A stretch of 64,000 bases of DNA, taken from NCBI RefSeq assembly GCF_900116635.1, contig NZ_FPBJ01000001.1:124001-188000 (forward strand), read 5' to 3'. Positions 42,239-51,620 of the stretch are shown here, piece after piece; the stretch's first letter is position 1; every line of letters starts with the position of its first letter. A program made the translations under genes and the position numbers. This DNA comes from Xenorhabdus koppenhoeferi (GTDB lineage Bacteria; Pseudomonadota; Gammaproteobacteria; Enterobacterales; Enterobacteriaceae). The notes beneath the pieces were generated by a model. The model was not told where the DNA came from, ran no database searches, and worked only from the letters and a program-made list of their open reading frames with translations.

Positions 42239-42838
42239 TTATTTAGTTGGTATATTGCCAATTAGTGCAACGTTGGCTTGTCGTTTTTGGTAGTGCCTGA
42301 TTTTTTTTGGCGTTGCCAAAGCGATGTAACAAAGCTGAACTGCAACACGAATATATTCCAATACTTCCTCAAGAGCCTGAGCCAGTTCTTCCTGATCTTC
42401 GTTCTCGTCATATCCCAGCATGCCGATGTTACGTAAATCAGTGACGATTTCCTGAATTTCGGGTTTTTCTGTCAATTTAGGATTCGCAACGCCTAATCCC
42501 AGCAAGAAGTGATTTACCCATCCTGCCAACGCATCCGCGCATTCAAAAATGCCTGCATCTTCATCAGGAAGCAGTAAATTAAACGCAAAATTACTGTCAT
42601 CCAGTGATTCAAATGTCGTTTCATATAATTCTCTGAGCGGCAGAGATAAAGTCTGAGAAAATGCCAGACCATCATTAGCAAGATCATGCACCAATGTTTG
42701 CCAACTACTATCACGATTTCCACCGCATAGTAATCCACTGATTAAGCCGTGCATTTCTGCTGCTGTCAGCGCAACGGACTGTTGATGCAAAATTTCATCA
42801 AATGATTGATAATTAGGTAATGAGTTTTGTATAGACAT
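42239..42838 (-). CDS. ygfB: UPF0149 family protein YgfB
   Basis: The 199-residue acidic, all-helical protein has the family segments [36 protein letters not shown] and [20 protein letters not shown]. Its biochemical role is unclear; in Pseudomonas a YgfB homologue has been tied to ampDh3 regulation and beta-lactam resistance. It is the first gene of the ygfB-pepP-ubiH-ubiI cluster and divergent from zapA. Confidence 0.88.
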   Translation of the reverse strand: MSIQNSLPNYQSFDEILHQQSVALTAAEMHGLISGLLCGGNRDSSWQTLVHDLANDGLAFSQTLSLPLRELYETTFESLDDSNFAFNLLLPDEDAGIFECADALAGWVNHFLLGLGVANPKLTEKPEIQEIVTDLRNIGMLGYDENEDQEELAQALEEVLEYIRVAVQLCYIALATPKKIRHYQKRQANVALIGNIPTK

Positions 42839-43026
42839 GTATATTGATCATCGTTGGCGATATAAATTCATGCTATGCTACCATCAAGGGGAGTCGCTAT
42901 ACCAGACAGCACACATCGATATAAGAGGGGGCTTTTGGTATTGTACAGTAATGATTGGTGTCGGCCTTGTTTTTATACCAAAATTAACTTTGTGCCTAAT
43001 AGATTTTAAATTGTAATTCAACCAAC

Positions 43027-43116
43027 TATATCCAATGGATTTCGGGTTACAGCCGACAAAGCTGCAACTTGAAAGATACGGGGTATAAGCTGCAATTTGA
43101 AAGATGAAGGGTATAT
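43027..43116. repeat. ERIC-derived fragment with tandemly duplicated right arm
   Basis: A left-end piece (TATATCCAATGGATTTC) is followed by two copies of the right end, GCTGCAACTTGAAAGATACG (43061 on) and GCTGCAATTTGAAAGATGAA (43090 on), each ending GGGTATA. The central ERIC core is absent. It lies in the ygfB-zapA divergent gap and ends 45 bases before the zapA start. Confidence 0.6.
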
Positions 43117-43160
43117 GTCAAAATCAAGGTATCGGCGCAGTAATAAATCAGGAAGGTGTC

Positions 43161-43466
43161 ATGTCTGCACAACCAGTAGATATTCAGATTTTTGGGCGGT
43201 CATTACGTGTCAATTGTCCACCAGAGCAGATAGAAGCATTGCAAGCTGCTGCGGAGGAACTTGATCAGCGTTTACATAACCTCAAAGAACGCACCAGAGT
43301 CACTAATACTGAGCAACTGGTTTTTATTGTGGCACTGAATGTCTGTCACGAGTTGGCACAGGAGAAAGTGAAAACCTGTGATTATGCTTACAATATGGAA
43401 CAAAAAATAAAAATGCTCCAGCAGACCATTGAGAATGCATTGTTAGAACAAGGTAAAATTACCTGA
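43161..43466 (+). CDS. zapA: Cell division protein ZapA
   Basis: ZapA bundles FtsZ protofilaments at the division ring and recruits ZapB. The 101-residue protein reads [20 protein letters not shown], then [19 protein letters not shown] and a coiled-coil C-terminus ([19 protein letters not shown]). AGGAAGG lies just before the ATG at 43161; the 19-codon longer frame reads back into repeat DNA and is rejected. It is 8 residues shorter than E. coli ZapA (109). zapA, ssrS and fau are in the standard order. Confidence 0.93.
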   Translation: MSAQPVDIQIFGRSLRVNCPPEQIEALQAAAEELDQRLHNLKERTRVTNTEQLVFIVALNVCHELAQEKVKTCDYAYNMEQKIKMLQQTIENALLEQGKIT

Positions 43467-43617
43467 TGCTCCTTACCCGTCAATGGATTAAGTTTTGTTG
43501 ATAGATCAGGCAGTAGTTACTCTAGATTAATATAAGCAGTTGCTTTCTTCATTCAGTTCCATACAATAGATTTCATAGCGCTGCTTGGAGTCTATTTAGT
43601 TGGTTTAAGCAGCAAAA

Positions 43618-43802
43618 ATTTTCTCTGAGGTGTTCGTCAGCAGGTAAGTCCCCTGAGCCGATATTTCATCTCTATAGAATGTGGTGCTCTGTCTCTTGTG
43701 AGCATGCTTGGCTAGACCAAGAAGCCTAATAGGGGCGACACTGCGTTCACCTTGAACCAAGGGTTCAAGGGTTACCACCTGCAACGGCATCTTGGAGAAA
43801 CC
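43618..43802 (+). ncRNA. ssrS: 6S RNA
   Basis: 6S RNA mimics an open promoter and sequesters sigma-70 RNA polymerase in stationary phase. The sequence keeps the E. coli landmarks in order: TTCTCTGAGGTGTTCG at the 5' end, AAGTCCCCTGAGCCGATATT, GTGAGCATGCTTGG, TTCACCTTGAACCAAGGGTT and CGGCATCTTGGAGAAA at the 3' end, which pairs with the 5' end. Length is about 185 bases. It lies between zapA and fau, the conserved position. A TTGCTT/TACAAT pair near 43532-43561 may be an upstream promoter (weak). Confidence 0.95.
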
Positions 43803-43851
43803 CAATTTTTTATCTGTTTTGTGTCCTTTTCTGCGTCAATAGGCAGGTATT

Positions 43852-44463
43852 ATGCAATCAGATTCCTTTACGTCTCCCCATTTTTTGTCTCTACGAAACT
43901 CCATCAGAAAAAAGATCCGGCAATTACGTCAAAGTGTCCCCCCTGAAAAACAGTTACAATTAGCTCAACAAGCAGCCGAACGAATCATTGCTCATCCTAA
44001 AGTTCAGCAGGCTAACAAAATTGCGCTGTATCTCTCCTTTGATGGAGAATTAGATACTCGTCCATTAATTCAACAACTTTGGCAACAAAATAAACAGGTC
44101 TACTTGCCAATATTGCATCCTTTCAGCCAACATCATTTGCTGTTCCTTCGTTACCAGGCTGATACTCCCCTTATTAAAAACCGTTTTAACATAGAAGAGC
44201 CTTCTTTGGATGTCCGACAGGTTCTACCCATCCCTGAGCTTGATCTTATGTTTATCCCACTCGTTGCTTTCGATTGTACGGGACAACGTTTAGGAATGGG
44301 GGGCGGGTTCTACGATAGAACGCTCGCAAAATGGCAACAACAAAATTTCTATCCCATTGGGTTGGCGCACGATTTTCAATTGGTTGAAACATTACCCAGC
44401 GCAAGCTGGGATATTCCTCTGCCGGAGATCATTACACCCGAAAAAACATGGCAATGGATATAA
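43852..44463 (+). CDS. fau: 5-formyltetrahydrofolate cyclo-ligase
   Basis: The enzyme (YgfA) converts 5-formyl-THF to 5,10-methenyl-THF using ATP. The 203-residue protein has the family core: IALYLSFDGELDTRPLIQ, LDLMFIPLVAFDCTGQRLG and the signature GMGGGFYDRTLAKW. It lies 49 bases after 6S RNA and is probably co-transcribed with it, as in E. coli. Confidence 0.92.
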   Translation: MQSDSFTSPHFLSLRNSIRKKIRQLRQSVPPEKQLQLAQQAAERIIAHPKVQQANKIALYLSFDGELDTRPLIQQLWQQNKQVYLPILHPFSQHHLLFLRYQADTPLIKNRFNIEEPSLDVRQVLPIPELDLMFIPLVAFDCTGQRLGMGGGFYDRTLAKWQQQNFYPIGLAHDFQLVETLPSASWDIPLPEIITPEKTWQWI

Positions 44464-44478
44464 ATTTTTAACTCATTG

Positions 44479-44516
44479 ACAGGGGGTATTGAAGAATACA
44501 ATACTCCCTGTTTTTA
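44479..44516 (+). terminator. Terminator of the ssrS-fau transcript
   Basis: ACAGGGGGTATT (44479-44490) pairs with AATACTCCCTGT (44500-44511), with one wobble pair, followed by TTTTTA. It lies 16 bases after the fau stop. Confidence 0.8.
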
Positions 44517-44528
44517 ATCAGCTCAGCT

Positions 44529-44579
44529 TCTTTTATCAATAAAGCTCTTTTATCAATAAAGCCCTTTTATCAATAAAGC
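44529..44579. repeat. Three tandem 17-bp repeats overlapping the serA 3' end
   Basis: The unit (T/C)CTTTTATCAATAAAGC occurs three times back to back (44529-44545, 44546-44562, 44563-44579). Each unit is nearly palindromic (CTTTAT/ATAAAG). The third copy contains the serA stop codon and its last codons. Confidence 0.85.
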
Positions 44580-45811
44580 AAGCGAGAACGGATCGTGCCA
44601 GGAACGGCTTTCAATTGTTGTAATACCAATTCAGCTTGAGCCGTATTTTGCGTCGTGATATCGATTACCACATAACCAATATCGCCTTCAGTCCGCAAAT
44701 ATTGTGCTTCAATATTGATTCCCTGATCAGTGAAGACTTGGTTGATGTTGGTTAAGATACCAGGACGGTTTTCATGGATATGCAGTAATCGGTTAGTATC
44801 CTTAGCATGGATAGGCAATGAAACTTCCGGGAAATTAACCGCTGACAATGTAGAGCCGTTATCAGAATATTTGACTAACTTACCTGCGACTTCATAACCG
44901 ATGTTCTGTTGGGCTTCCTGTGTTGATCCCCCGATATGTGGTGTCAGCAGTACGTTGTCAAATTTACTTAATGGCGAAGTGAAAGGCTCGCTGTTTGTTG
45001 CAGGCTCCACTGGAAATACATCAAGTGCAGCGCCAGCAAGGTGCCCAATCCCCAACGCTTCACTTAAGGCAGGAATATCCACAACAGTACCGCGGGATGC
45101 ATTGATCAGAATTGAACCTGGTTTCATCAGTTCCAACTCTGTTACACCAATCATATTTCTGGTTGAGTTTGTTTCAGGAACGTGCAGACTCACAACATCA
45201 CTCATATTCAACAATTCAGATAGATGATGGACTTGCTGTGCATTGCCCAATGGCAATTTGTGTTCTATATCATAGAAATAAACATTCAGGCCGATATTTT
45301 CAGCCAAGATACCCAACTGTGTACCGATATGACCATAACCAATAATACCGAGTTTTTTTCCGCGAGCTTCATAACAACCTGTTGCCTGCTTATCCCAAAC
45401 GCCTTTGTGAGCTTTCGCATTTGCTTCAGGAATACGACGCAACAGCAACAGCAATTCACCCAATACCATTTCAGCTACAGAACGAGTATTGGAAAATGGT
45501 GCATTAAAGACTGGAATACCGCGTTTTGCCGCGGCCTTCAGATCCACTTGGTTGGTGCCAATACAGAAACATCCCACCGCAACCAACTTTTCTGCTGCGG
45601 CGAAAATTTCTTCCGTCAACTGAGTACGCGAACGAATTCCCACAAAGCGTGCATCACGAATCGCCTCTTTTAACGCTTCCGGCTCCAATGCACCTTTGTG
45701 ATACTCTATATTGCTGTATCCAGCCGCTTTCAAATTGTCTACTGTGCTTTGATGAACGCCTTCCAGTAGCAGAAATTTAATTTTGTCCTTTTCTAAAGAT
45801 ACCTTAACCAT
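44570..45811 (-). CDS. serA: D-3-phosphoglycerate dehydrogenase
   Basis: SerA catalyses the first committed step of serine synthesis and is allosterically inhibited by serine. The 413-residue protein (E. coli 410) has the substrate domain with GCFCIGTNQVDL, the NAD fold LGIIGYGHIGTQLG, the catalytic Arg (NASRGTVVDIPAL) and His (LLTPHIGGSTQEAQ), and the C-terminal ACT domain with LLHIHENRPGILTNI where serine binds. Its stop codon lies inside a 17-bp tandem repeat. Confidence 0.96.
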   Translation of the reverse strand: MVKVSLEKDKIKFLLLEGVHQSTVDNLKAAGYSNIEYHKGALEPEALKEAIRDARFVGIRSRTQLTEEIFAAAEKLVAVGCFCIGTNQVDLKAAAKRGIPVFNAPFSNTRSVAEMVLGELLLLLRRIPEANAKAHKGVWDKQATGCYEARGKKLGIIGYGHIGTQLGILAENIGLNVYFYDIEHKLPLGNAQQVHHLSELLNMSDVVSLHVPETNSTRNMIGVTELELMKPGSILINASRGTVVDIPALSEALGIGHLAGAALDVFPVEPATNSEPFTSPLSKFDNVLLTPHIGGSTQEAQQNIGYEVAGKLVKYSDNGSTLSAVNFPEVSLPIHAKDTNRLLHIHENRPGILTNINQVFTDQGINIEAQYLRTEGDIGYVVIDITTQNTAQAELVLQQLKAVPGTIRSRLLY

Positions 45812-46142
45812 TTGCTCACCCTAGTTGTACTTATACCCTTCATCTTTCAAACTGCCGCTTTATTGGCTGTAACCCGAAATCCATTAGGTATAATTTTCTT
45901 AACACCGATAGATTCCACCAAAATAACAAAAAAAACGACAACAGCAAGACAACCGATTGCTTATATCACAGAATACGCAATAGTAAATAAGTTGTTATAC
46001 AAAGAAAAACAATTCGTTACAGAACAAAAACAGAGTTTTGAGGTTTTTTTAGGCAGGAAATTGATATATATCACCAAATTTTCTTTTTTTGAATAAATAC
46101 TCAAATATTTTGAGGACAGACTATTCTGCCCTCAATAAATGG
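45812..46142. other. rpiA-serA intergenic region
   Basis: This 331-base gap between the rpiA and serA genes (both minus strand) holds an ERIC-type fragment at 45832-45892, a likely serA promoter region and AT-rich DNA. A 94-codon frame through it is composed of repeat DNA and is not supported as a gene. Confidence 0.5.
45832..45892. repeat. Internally deleted ERIC-like element
   Basis: TATACCCTTCATCTTTCAAA on the left and AACCCGAAATCCATTAGGTATA on the right are inverted-repeat ends of the local ERIC family, joined without the CCCC-GGGG core. It lies 20 bases upstream of the serA start codon. Confidence 0.6.
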
Positions 46143-46802
46143 TTACTCTGCGAGAATTTTAACGCCGTTCTCAGTTCCTACCAGAACAACATTAGCGCCG
46201 CGATTGGCAAAAAGACCAACGGTTACCACACCCGCAATACCATTAATTTGGTTTTCTAACTCAATCGGATCAACGATAGAAAAATTATGGACATCCAGAA
46301 TGTCATTGCCATTATCCGTCACCACGTTTTCGCGATAGACCGGGGTTCCTCCCAATTTCACCAGTTCACGAGCAGCATGGGCACGTGCCATTGGGATAAC
46401 TTCAACCGGGAGTGGGAATTTACCCAATACATCTACTTGCTTAGAGGTATCAATAATACAGATAAATTTCTTTGCAACAGCGGCAATGATTTTTTCTCGG
46501 GTCAATGCTGCGCCACCACCTTTGATCATTTGCATCTGACCATTAATTTCATCAGCGCCATCAACATAAACATCCAAAGCATCAACATCATTGCAATCAA
46601 ATACAGGAATGCCGAGACTTTTCAATTTCTCAGTCGATGCTTCTGAACTGGACACCGTACCTTTAATTTTATCTTTGATTGTTCCTAACGCATCAATAAA
46701 ATGCGCTGCCGTTGAACCCGTACCAACACCTACGATTGTATCTGGTTTGACGTATTCCAATGCCGCCCAGCCCACTGCTTTTTTCAGTTCATCCTGAGTC
46801 AT
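46143..46802 (-). CDS. rpiA: Ribose-5-phosphate isomerase A
   Basis: RpiA interconverts ribose 5-phosphate and ribulose 5-phosphate. The 219-residue protein matches E. coli in length. It has [18 protein letters not shown], the phosphate loop [16 protein letters not shown], the catalytic Asp region [26 protein letters not shown] and [11 protein letters not shown]. The start is the ATG at 46802 rather than an in-frame codon 9 bases upstream. It is divergent from argP, as in E. coli. Confidence 0.96.
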   Translation of the reverse strand: MTQDELKKAVGWAALEYVKPDTIVGVGTGSTAAHFIDALGTIKDKIKGTVSSSEASTEKLKSLGIPVFDCNDVDALDVYVDGADEINGQMQMIKGGGAALTREKIIAAVAKKFICIIDTSKQVDVLGKFPLPVEVIPMARAHAARELVKLGGTPVYRENVVTDNGNDILDVHNFSIVDPIELENQINGIAGVVTVGLFANRGANVVLVGTENGVKILAE

Positions 46803-46920
46803 ATCAATCACAGCCTATAATCAGTTACAAGGAAAAATCTGACGACTAGTATAAACAATATTGCCTCATCCCACGAAAAAATATGGCATAGTGCCACCCA
46901 GTCAACATAATGTTATTCAG

Positions 46921-47009
46921 AATTCAATGGATATTTAAACCAGGATTTCAGATGCAGCGCGACGACAAGGAACAAATCTCAGGGAGCATAGATAGCTGTA
47001 TGTTTATAA
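46921..47009. repeat. Partial ERIC-like element upstream of argP
   Basis: It has a left-end-like segment (TTCAATGGATATTT), GATTTCAGATGCAGCGCGAC, and the left half of the core (AAATCTCAGGGAGCATAGAT), then stops before the right half. It sits within 25 bases of the argP start, so it may lie in the argP 5' leader. Confidence 0.55.
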
Positions 47010-47030
47010 AAATGGAGAGTCTTATTTTCA

Positions 47031-47936
47031 ATGAAACGTCCTGATTACCGATCCCTGCAAGCACTGGATGCAGTGATCCGAGAGCGTGGTTTCGAGCGGG
47101 CGGCACAAAAACTTTGTATCACCCAATCTGCGGTATCCCAACGAATCAAACAATTAGAAAATTTATTTGGTCAGCCTCTGTTGGTGCGTACCGTTCCCCC
47201 TCTCCCCACAGAGCAAGGGCAAAAACTGCTCGCACTATTACATCAGGTAGAATTGCTGGAGGCACAATGGCTCGGCGATGAAAATGGTAACGACATACCG
47301 CTATTACTCTCTCTCGCTGTTAACGCAGACAGTTTAGCTACATGGCTTTTACCGGCTCTTCATCCGGTTTTGTCCGATTTGCCCATACGGTTAAATATTC
47401 AGGTGGAAGATGAAACCCGAACTCAAGAGCGCCTGCGGCGCGGAGAAGTCGTTGGGGCAATTAGTATCCAATCCCAACCTCTGCCAAGCTGTCTGGTTGA
47501 TAAGTTAGGTGCCCTTGATTATCTGTTTGTTGCCTCACCGGCATTTGCAGAACGCTTTTTCCCTAACGGAGTCACTCGTCCAGCATTGCTGAAAGCACCT
47601 GCTGTTGCATTTGATCATTTGGATGATATGCACCAAGCATTTTTACAACAGAATTTTGACCTATCACCGGGCAGTGTTCCCTGCCATATCGTGAATTCCT
47701 CTGAGGCTTTTGTTCAATTGGCAAAACAAGGCTCAACTTGTTGCATGATCCCTCACTTACAAATCTGCAACGAGCTGAAAGCCGGGGAACTAATTGATTT
47801 AACACCTGGCCTATACCAGCGTCGTATGCTTTATTGGCATCGTTTTGCCCCAGAAAGCGGAGTAATGAAAAAAGTTACTGACACCCTGTTAAAACTAGGG
47901 CGTCAGATGTTACGTCAAGAAGATGAAATTAATTAA
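47031..47936 (+). CDS. argP: LysR-type regulator ArgP (IciA)
   Basis: ArgP controls arginine export (argO) and lysine-responsive genes. The 301-residue protein has the N-terminal winged helix ([20 protein letters not shown] and [20 protein letters not shown]) and a periplasmic-binding-like effector domain. Overall it matches E. coli ArgP (297), including [11 protein letters not shown] and [11 protein letters not shown]. It is divergent from rpiA and overlaps yggE by 4 bases at their convergent stops. Confidence 0.92.
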   Translation: MKRPDYRSLQALDAVIRERGFERAAQKLCITQSAVSQRIKQLENLFGQPLLVRTVPPLPTEQGQKLLALLHQVELLEAQWLGDENGNDIPLLLSLAVNADSLATWLLPALHPVLSDLPIRLNIQVEDETRTQERLRRGEVVGAISIQSQPLPSCLVDKLGALDYLFVASPAFAERFFPNGVTRPALLKAPAVAFDHLDDMHQAFLQQNFDLSPGSVPCHIVNSSEAFVQLAKQGSTCCMIPHLQICNELKAGELIDLTPGLYQRRMLYWHRFAPESGVMKKVTDTLLKLGRQMLRQEDEIN

Positions 47937-48667
47937 CGTTGTAACTCAAAAACGGCATCAATGTGATCTGAGAATTCAATGCTCTGTGGTTCATAAGTTT
48001 CATTGACTGAATCTGAAACGGGTGCTGCCATCAGAGCTGCTTGGTATTTCAGGCGGCTCATTGGAGCAGCCACAGCTTCTGGGGCACGGTAATTGATGCT
48101 ATATACAGGCCCTAGTTTACCATTGAACCCTTTTGCCAGTGCAGTTGCCTGCTGAATAGCACTCTCTATCGCTTTTTGTCTGGCTTCATCACGATAACGT
48201 TGTGGGTTATCAACACTGAACTGAACGGAACTAATTTCATTCAGCCCTGCTTTCAAAGCGCCATCCAGCAACGTATTTAACTGATCTAGTTTATGAACTT
48301 TGACTTCAACTGAACGTGATGCTCTATAACCTGTAATCGTTGATTTACCGGTTTTTTGTTCATAGTGATATTCTGGTTGAGTGCGCAAATTAGCAGCATC
48401 AATATCTTTCTTTTCGATGCCACTATTTCTCAGAAAATCAAAATATTTCGCGACACGTTCATCCACTTTTTTCTTCGCATCTGCCGCGTTTTTCTGAGTC
48501 TCACTCACATTGATCATTAACGTGGCCATATCTGGTGTTGCTTTGATTACCGCGTTACCAGAAGTAGAAATATGTGGAACAGATGGCAATTCAGCAGCGG
48601 AAGCAGCCATACTAGACGATCCTCCCAGAGCCATCATTGCGGCCAATACCAGTGATTTATATTTCAC
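47933..48667 (-). CDS. yggE: SIMPL-domain oxidative stress defence protein YggE
   Basis: The 244-residue precursor has a signal peptide ([20 protein letters not shown]) and a SIMPL/DUF541 domain: [34 protein letters not shown] and [20 protein letters not shown]. coli YggE is associated with lowered reactive oxygen levels; its chemistry is not known. The start is GTG at 48667, with AAGGAGG (48672-48678) just upstream; the longer ATG frame to 48706 would overrun that site. Confidence 0.88.
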   Translation of the reverse strand: MKYKSLVLAAMMALGGSSSMAASAAELPSVPHISTSGNAVIKATPDMATLMINVSETQKNAADAKKKVDERVAKYFDFLRNSGIEKKDIDAANLRTQPEYHYEQKTGKSTITGYRASRSVEVKVHKLDQLNTLLDGALKAGLNEISSVQFSVDNPQRYRDEARQKAIESAIQQATALAKGFNGKLGPVYSINYRAPEAVAAPMSRLKYQAALMAAPVSDSVNETYEPQSIEFSDHIDAVFELQR

Positions 48668-48754
48668 AAAACCTCCTTCAAATACAGCAAATTTGGTGTG
48701 AGCCAAAAGATCCTCACACCAATCTGTTTTTTTAATTTATTCGCCCGTATTCTT

Positions 48755-49609
48755 CTATAAGGCGGCCTGTTGTTGGTGTAAATAAACATCCATCTGTGGG
48801 AATGGAATACCAATATTGTGCTTATCTAAGGTACGCTTAAAGTTTTCCATCAAATCCCAGTACACATTCCAGGCTTCACCATTAGTAGTCCATATACGCA
48901 CAATAAAATTCAGTGATGAAGGAGCCATTTCATGCAGGCGAATGGTAACACCTCTTTCATGTTGGATCCGTTTATCTTCTTTAATCACATCACCCAACAC
49001 TCTTTTTACTTCATCAATATCCGCATTATATGCAACTCCTACCATAATTTGGGTACGGCGGTTAGGTTCACGGCTAGTATTGATAATATTATCCGCAATA
49101 ATCTTACCGTTGGGGATAACAATGATACGATCATCTGCCGTACGTAATGTCGTAGAGAAAATCTGCACTTGTACAACGGTTCCCTCTACAGAAGCGATAC
49201 TGACATATTCACCTGTACGGAGCGGGCGGAAGATCACCAATAAAACACCTGCGGCAAAATTAGACAGTGACCCCTGTAATGCCAGACCAACAGCCAAACC
49301 TGCGGCACCGATTACTGCAATCACAGACGCTGTCTGTATACCCAACTTCCCAAGAACAGCGATGACTGTAAACGCAATGACAGCATAACGAATAATTATA
49401 GACAAAAAATCAGAAATAGTGATATCAATACCACGCAAAGACATCACACGTTTGACCGCTTTACTGACAAGCTTGGCAATAAATAAGCCAACGATAAGAA
49501 TTAAAATGGCAGATACAATATTTACCGTATACTGAATAAGTAAATCCTGATTGCTGGTAAACCAGCCTGCCGCTTTATCAATCTGAGTTGATAGATTGAT
49601 CTCTTCCAT
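48755..49609 (-). CDS. mscS: Small-conductance mechanosensitive channel MscS
   Basis: MscS is the inner-membrane heptameric channel that opens under tension during hypo-osmotic shock. The 284-residue protein starts [16 protein letters not shown], has TM1 (about 28-50) and TM2 (about 66-85), and the pore helix with its Gly/Ala pattern in [20 protein letters not shown]. The cytoplasmic beta domain contains [20 protein letters not shown] and IIVIPNGKI. The 39-codon upstream extension does not look like channel sequence and is rejected. It is adjacent to yggE. Confidence 0.94.
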   Translation of the reverse strand: MEEINLSTQIDKAAGWFTSNQDLLIQYTVNIVSAILILIVGLFIAKLVSKAVKRVMSLRGIDITISDFLSIIIRYAVIAFTVIAVLGKLGIQTASVIAVIGAAGLAVGLALQGSLSNFAAGVLLVIFRPLRTGEYVSIASVEGTVVQVQIFSTTLRTADDRIIVIPNGKIIADNIINTSREPNRRTQIMVGVAYNADIDEVKRVLGDVIKEDKRIQHERGVTIRLHEMAPSSLNFIVRIWTTNGEAWNVYWDLMENFKRTLDKHNIGIPFPQMDVYLHQQQAAL

Positions 49610-49780
49610 ACAAAGCCCACCGTTATTGTTGGAACCTATCTCATTCAGTGCTATTACTGGATATGAACACCACCGATTAACACAGGCTCCTGTTCCAAAA
49701 ATAGAAAAACCACGATCAAAACACAAAATTAATGGAATATAGATTATGGCAGAAAACTATCATATATTGAACGTTAATAC

Positions 49781-50152
49781 TTATGTTTTATTTTTTTGCA
49801 AAACAAACTCTTTATAATCAGTTAACATAGCAACAAAATCGTCTGTACCACAAAACGCTAAGCTCTCGTTATCGTAGTAGCTCATTCCCTCTTCCAGCAT
49901 TTCCGTATCAAACTGAAGTTGATTGGCCCTAATCATGATTTCATCTTCGCTCATTACTAGCGTATATTCATGACCTGCCAACTGCCACTGACGTTCACTA
50001 CCTTTAATATATTTCAATGCTGCTATTATTTTATTCAATACGCTAAAATCACCTTTCACTTCCTCATTCAGCCAATAACCAATTGCTTCATGCTCCATTG
50101 AAAAAGACGTTGTTACCTGGCCAGTAAGATCCTGTATAAATTTATATTCCAT
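49781..50152 (-). CDS. yacL: UPF0231 family protein YacL
   Basis: The 123-residue acidic protein matches E. coli YacL over its length: EYKFIQDLTGQV, SMEHEAIGYWLNEEVKGD, GSERQWQLAGHEYTL and ANQLQFDTEMLEEGMSYYDN. The function is unknown. GGAGG precedes the ATG at 50152 at good distance; an overlapping GTG at 50155 is possible. In E. coli yacL lies elsewhere (near acnB), so its place next to mscS is a local rearrangement. It is the last intact gene before the degraded stretch. Confidence 0.88.
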   Translation of the reverse strand: MEYKFIQDLTGQVTTSFSMEHEAIGYWLNEEVKGDFSVLNKIIAALKYIKGSERQWQLAGHEYTLVMSEDEIMIRANQLQFDTEMLEEGMSYYDNESLAFCGTDDFVAMLTDYKEFVLQKNKT

Positions 50153-50189
50153 CACGTACCTCCACGATTTTTTTACTTATCTACTTCTA

Positions 50190-50226
50190 TTTCAAAGCCG
50201 TAGCTTGAAATCTACTGGGATATGCC
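50190..50226. repeat. Short ERIC-like fragment
   Basis: TTCAAAGCCGTAGCTTGAAA and CTACTGGGATATGCC recall the ends of the local ERIC family. Only about 37 bases remain, at the edge of the degraded region. Confidence 0.35.
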
Positions 50227-50297
50227 AAATCAATAGATTTGGATTTTAAACATTTCTGATAACCCCACTTCAGAGGTAGTCCACAAACTGATACAAA

Positions 50298-50585
50298 ATT
50301 GCCACAAAAGCAGACATAAAAAATGTAGTGGTATAAGAATTTCGGACACCTAACAGCCTGCTAATCTGATTAATAGTGAAAGAGCGGCAAAAACAGGTGC
50401 ACAGCAAATTGTGATTACCGATAGCCAAAAGTAGTTCTCTGGCCAGTTTTAGTGATGTCTGTTTTGTGGTAAAGGAAGCACGAGTTGATGCATTCCGTTC
50501 TCAGTCAACGGCTTTGTATTTGGTGCAGTCATTGACTATGGCACTGGCTTATCAGCAAGGAAATGTAGTTGATGATACTTTTTAG
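50298..50585 (+). pseudogene. RpiR/MurR-type SIS-domain regulator relic
   Basis: Joining frames gives IATKADIKNVVV, then GIRISDT (stop) QPANLINSERAAKTGAQQIVITD, then SSSLASFSDVCFVVKEARVD and FRSQSTALYLVQSLTMALAY to a stop at 50583-50585. This order, a sugar-isomerase strand, GAQQIVITDS, LASFSDVCFVV and a late FRS...ALYLVQSL, is that of the C-terminal SIS domain of RpiR-family regulators. Two frame changes and one internal stop show it is dead. The N-terminal DNA-binding half is absent. Confidence 0.55.
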
Positions 50586-50690
50586 CAGCTAATCATATAC
50601 AGGATCTTAATCGATAACCCTTTATTTAAGATAGAAAAAAGCTTCATTTATGATCTGATAATCGTCGCCAAACTCATATCAAAACCACGG

Positions 50691-51004
50691 ATGAAGCCTA
50701 TGACAATTATCACTATAAAACACCAGTTAATGCAATTTTTCAGTGACATTTCTTTGAAAAAGATAGCCTTTCGATGTGGATTTATTCAACGCGTGAGAAA
50801 TATCGAGCCTCATATGTTCATCCTCAGTCTTATCGTCGCGCTGAGTTCAGGGAAAATCACGTCTAACGTTTCTGTCTCTGGCTGACCAACTTATCAATGG
50901 AGAAATTTACAGCCCACGACATCATGGATATTTATCGTTGCCGTTGGCAAATTGAGTTGCTGTTCAACGAGTTAAAATCGCACACAATTTTTAAAAATCA
51001 GTAA
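50691..51004 (+). mobile_element. IS4-family transposase relic
   Basis: From 50691 one frame reads SDISLKKIAFRCGFIQRVRN and FILSLIVALSSGKITSNVS, the N-terminal part of an IS4-type transposase. After a stop and frame change, 50895-51004 reads MEKFTAHDIMDIYRCRWQIE and LLFNELKSH, the YREK-like catalytic Glu region of IS4 transposases. The central part with the DDE aspartates is deleted. No clear terminal inverted repeats were seen. Confidence 0.7.
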
Positions 51005-51356
51005 GATAAATTGTGGTTTATCATGCATCTTCAAGTTTATTGCGTATATGATTTATAATTAACGTTTACATTAGTTATATAATTTTATTATTATTAAATT
51101 ATATTTAATCAGGTTAGTTAATGATTTTTACGTATATGAATATATACTAATCAATATAACCAATAATAAGTAATTTTCTTATGGTGAAATCTGTTCCCTA
51201 TAGAATTCAGTTAGGCCCATTTTGCAGAGAATTATCAAAGTAAACCTAATATTAATTAATGATCAGGAGGTTGATTTCTCTACGTAACTGTTTGATTTTT
51301 AAATTAAATAGTTTACATACAACATTAATTCCATATGGACAAAATACAGCAGGGAT
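51005..51356. other. AT-rich region upstream of the NRPS gene
   Basis: These 352 bases are strongly AT-rich (runs such as ATTATTATTAAATTATATTT near 51090) and show no supported gene. They probably contain the NRPS promoter; I could not single one out. AT-rich leaders of this kind are typical H-NS targets, which is inference. Confidence 0.4.
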
Positions 51357-51620
51357 ATGGAATATCTTCCTCCAGTTCACTGTATTAATTGTTTATTCCA
51401 TTTTCAGAAAAATAATTATCTAAGAATTGTTAATTATGCGGCTATTAACAGGGCTATTACATCAGCACCCAATAAAAAGTGTTGTCTGAGGATCTTAATT
51501 GATACTTGGCACGCCCCCTCTTTCTTTGCAGAAAGAAATAGGGGAAAAGCATTTGTTGTGACTGTTAAGAGTGAAATCTTTCAAATAACTAAGAGATTCG
51601 TTGAGGTAATAAGTAGATGA
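51357..51620 (+). CDS. Small hypothetical ORF overlapping the NRPS start (doubtful)
   Basis: An 87-codon frame runs from an ATG at 51357 to a TGA that overlaps the NRPS ATG in the arrangement ATGA (51617-51620). The product is Cys- and aromatic-rich at the start (PVHCINCLFHF) and resembles no family I know, including MbtH proteins. There is no clear ribosome-binding site. It may be a chance frame or a short leader coupled to the NRPS. Confidence 0.25.
   Translation: MEYLPPVHCINCLFHFQKNNYLRIVNYAAINRAITSAPNKKCCLRILIDTWHAPSFFAERNRGKAFVVTVKSEIFQITKRFVEVISR

Noticed and set aside
43605-43805. Minus-strand 66-codon frame between zapA and fau
   Set aside because: It lies antisense to 6S RNA, whose sequence landmarks are clear.
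44529-44579. CRISPR array
   Set aside because: The tandem 17-bp units have no spacers. No other repeat-spacer pattern was seen in the window.
45812-46096. 94-codon frame upstream of serA
   Set aside because: It is built from ERIC-type repeat and AT-rich DNA.
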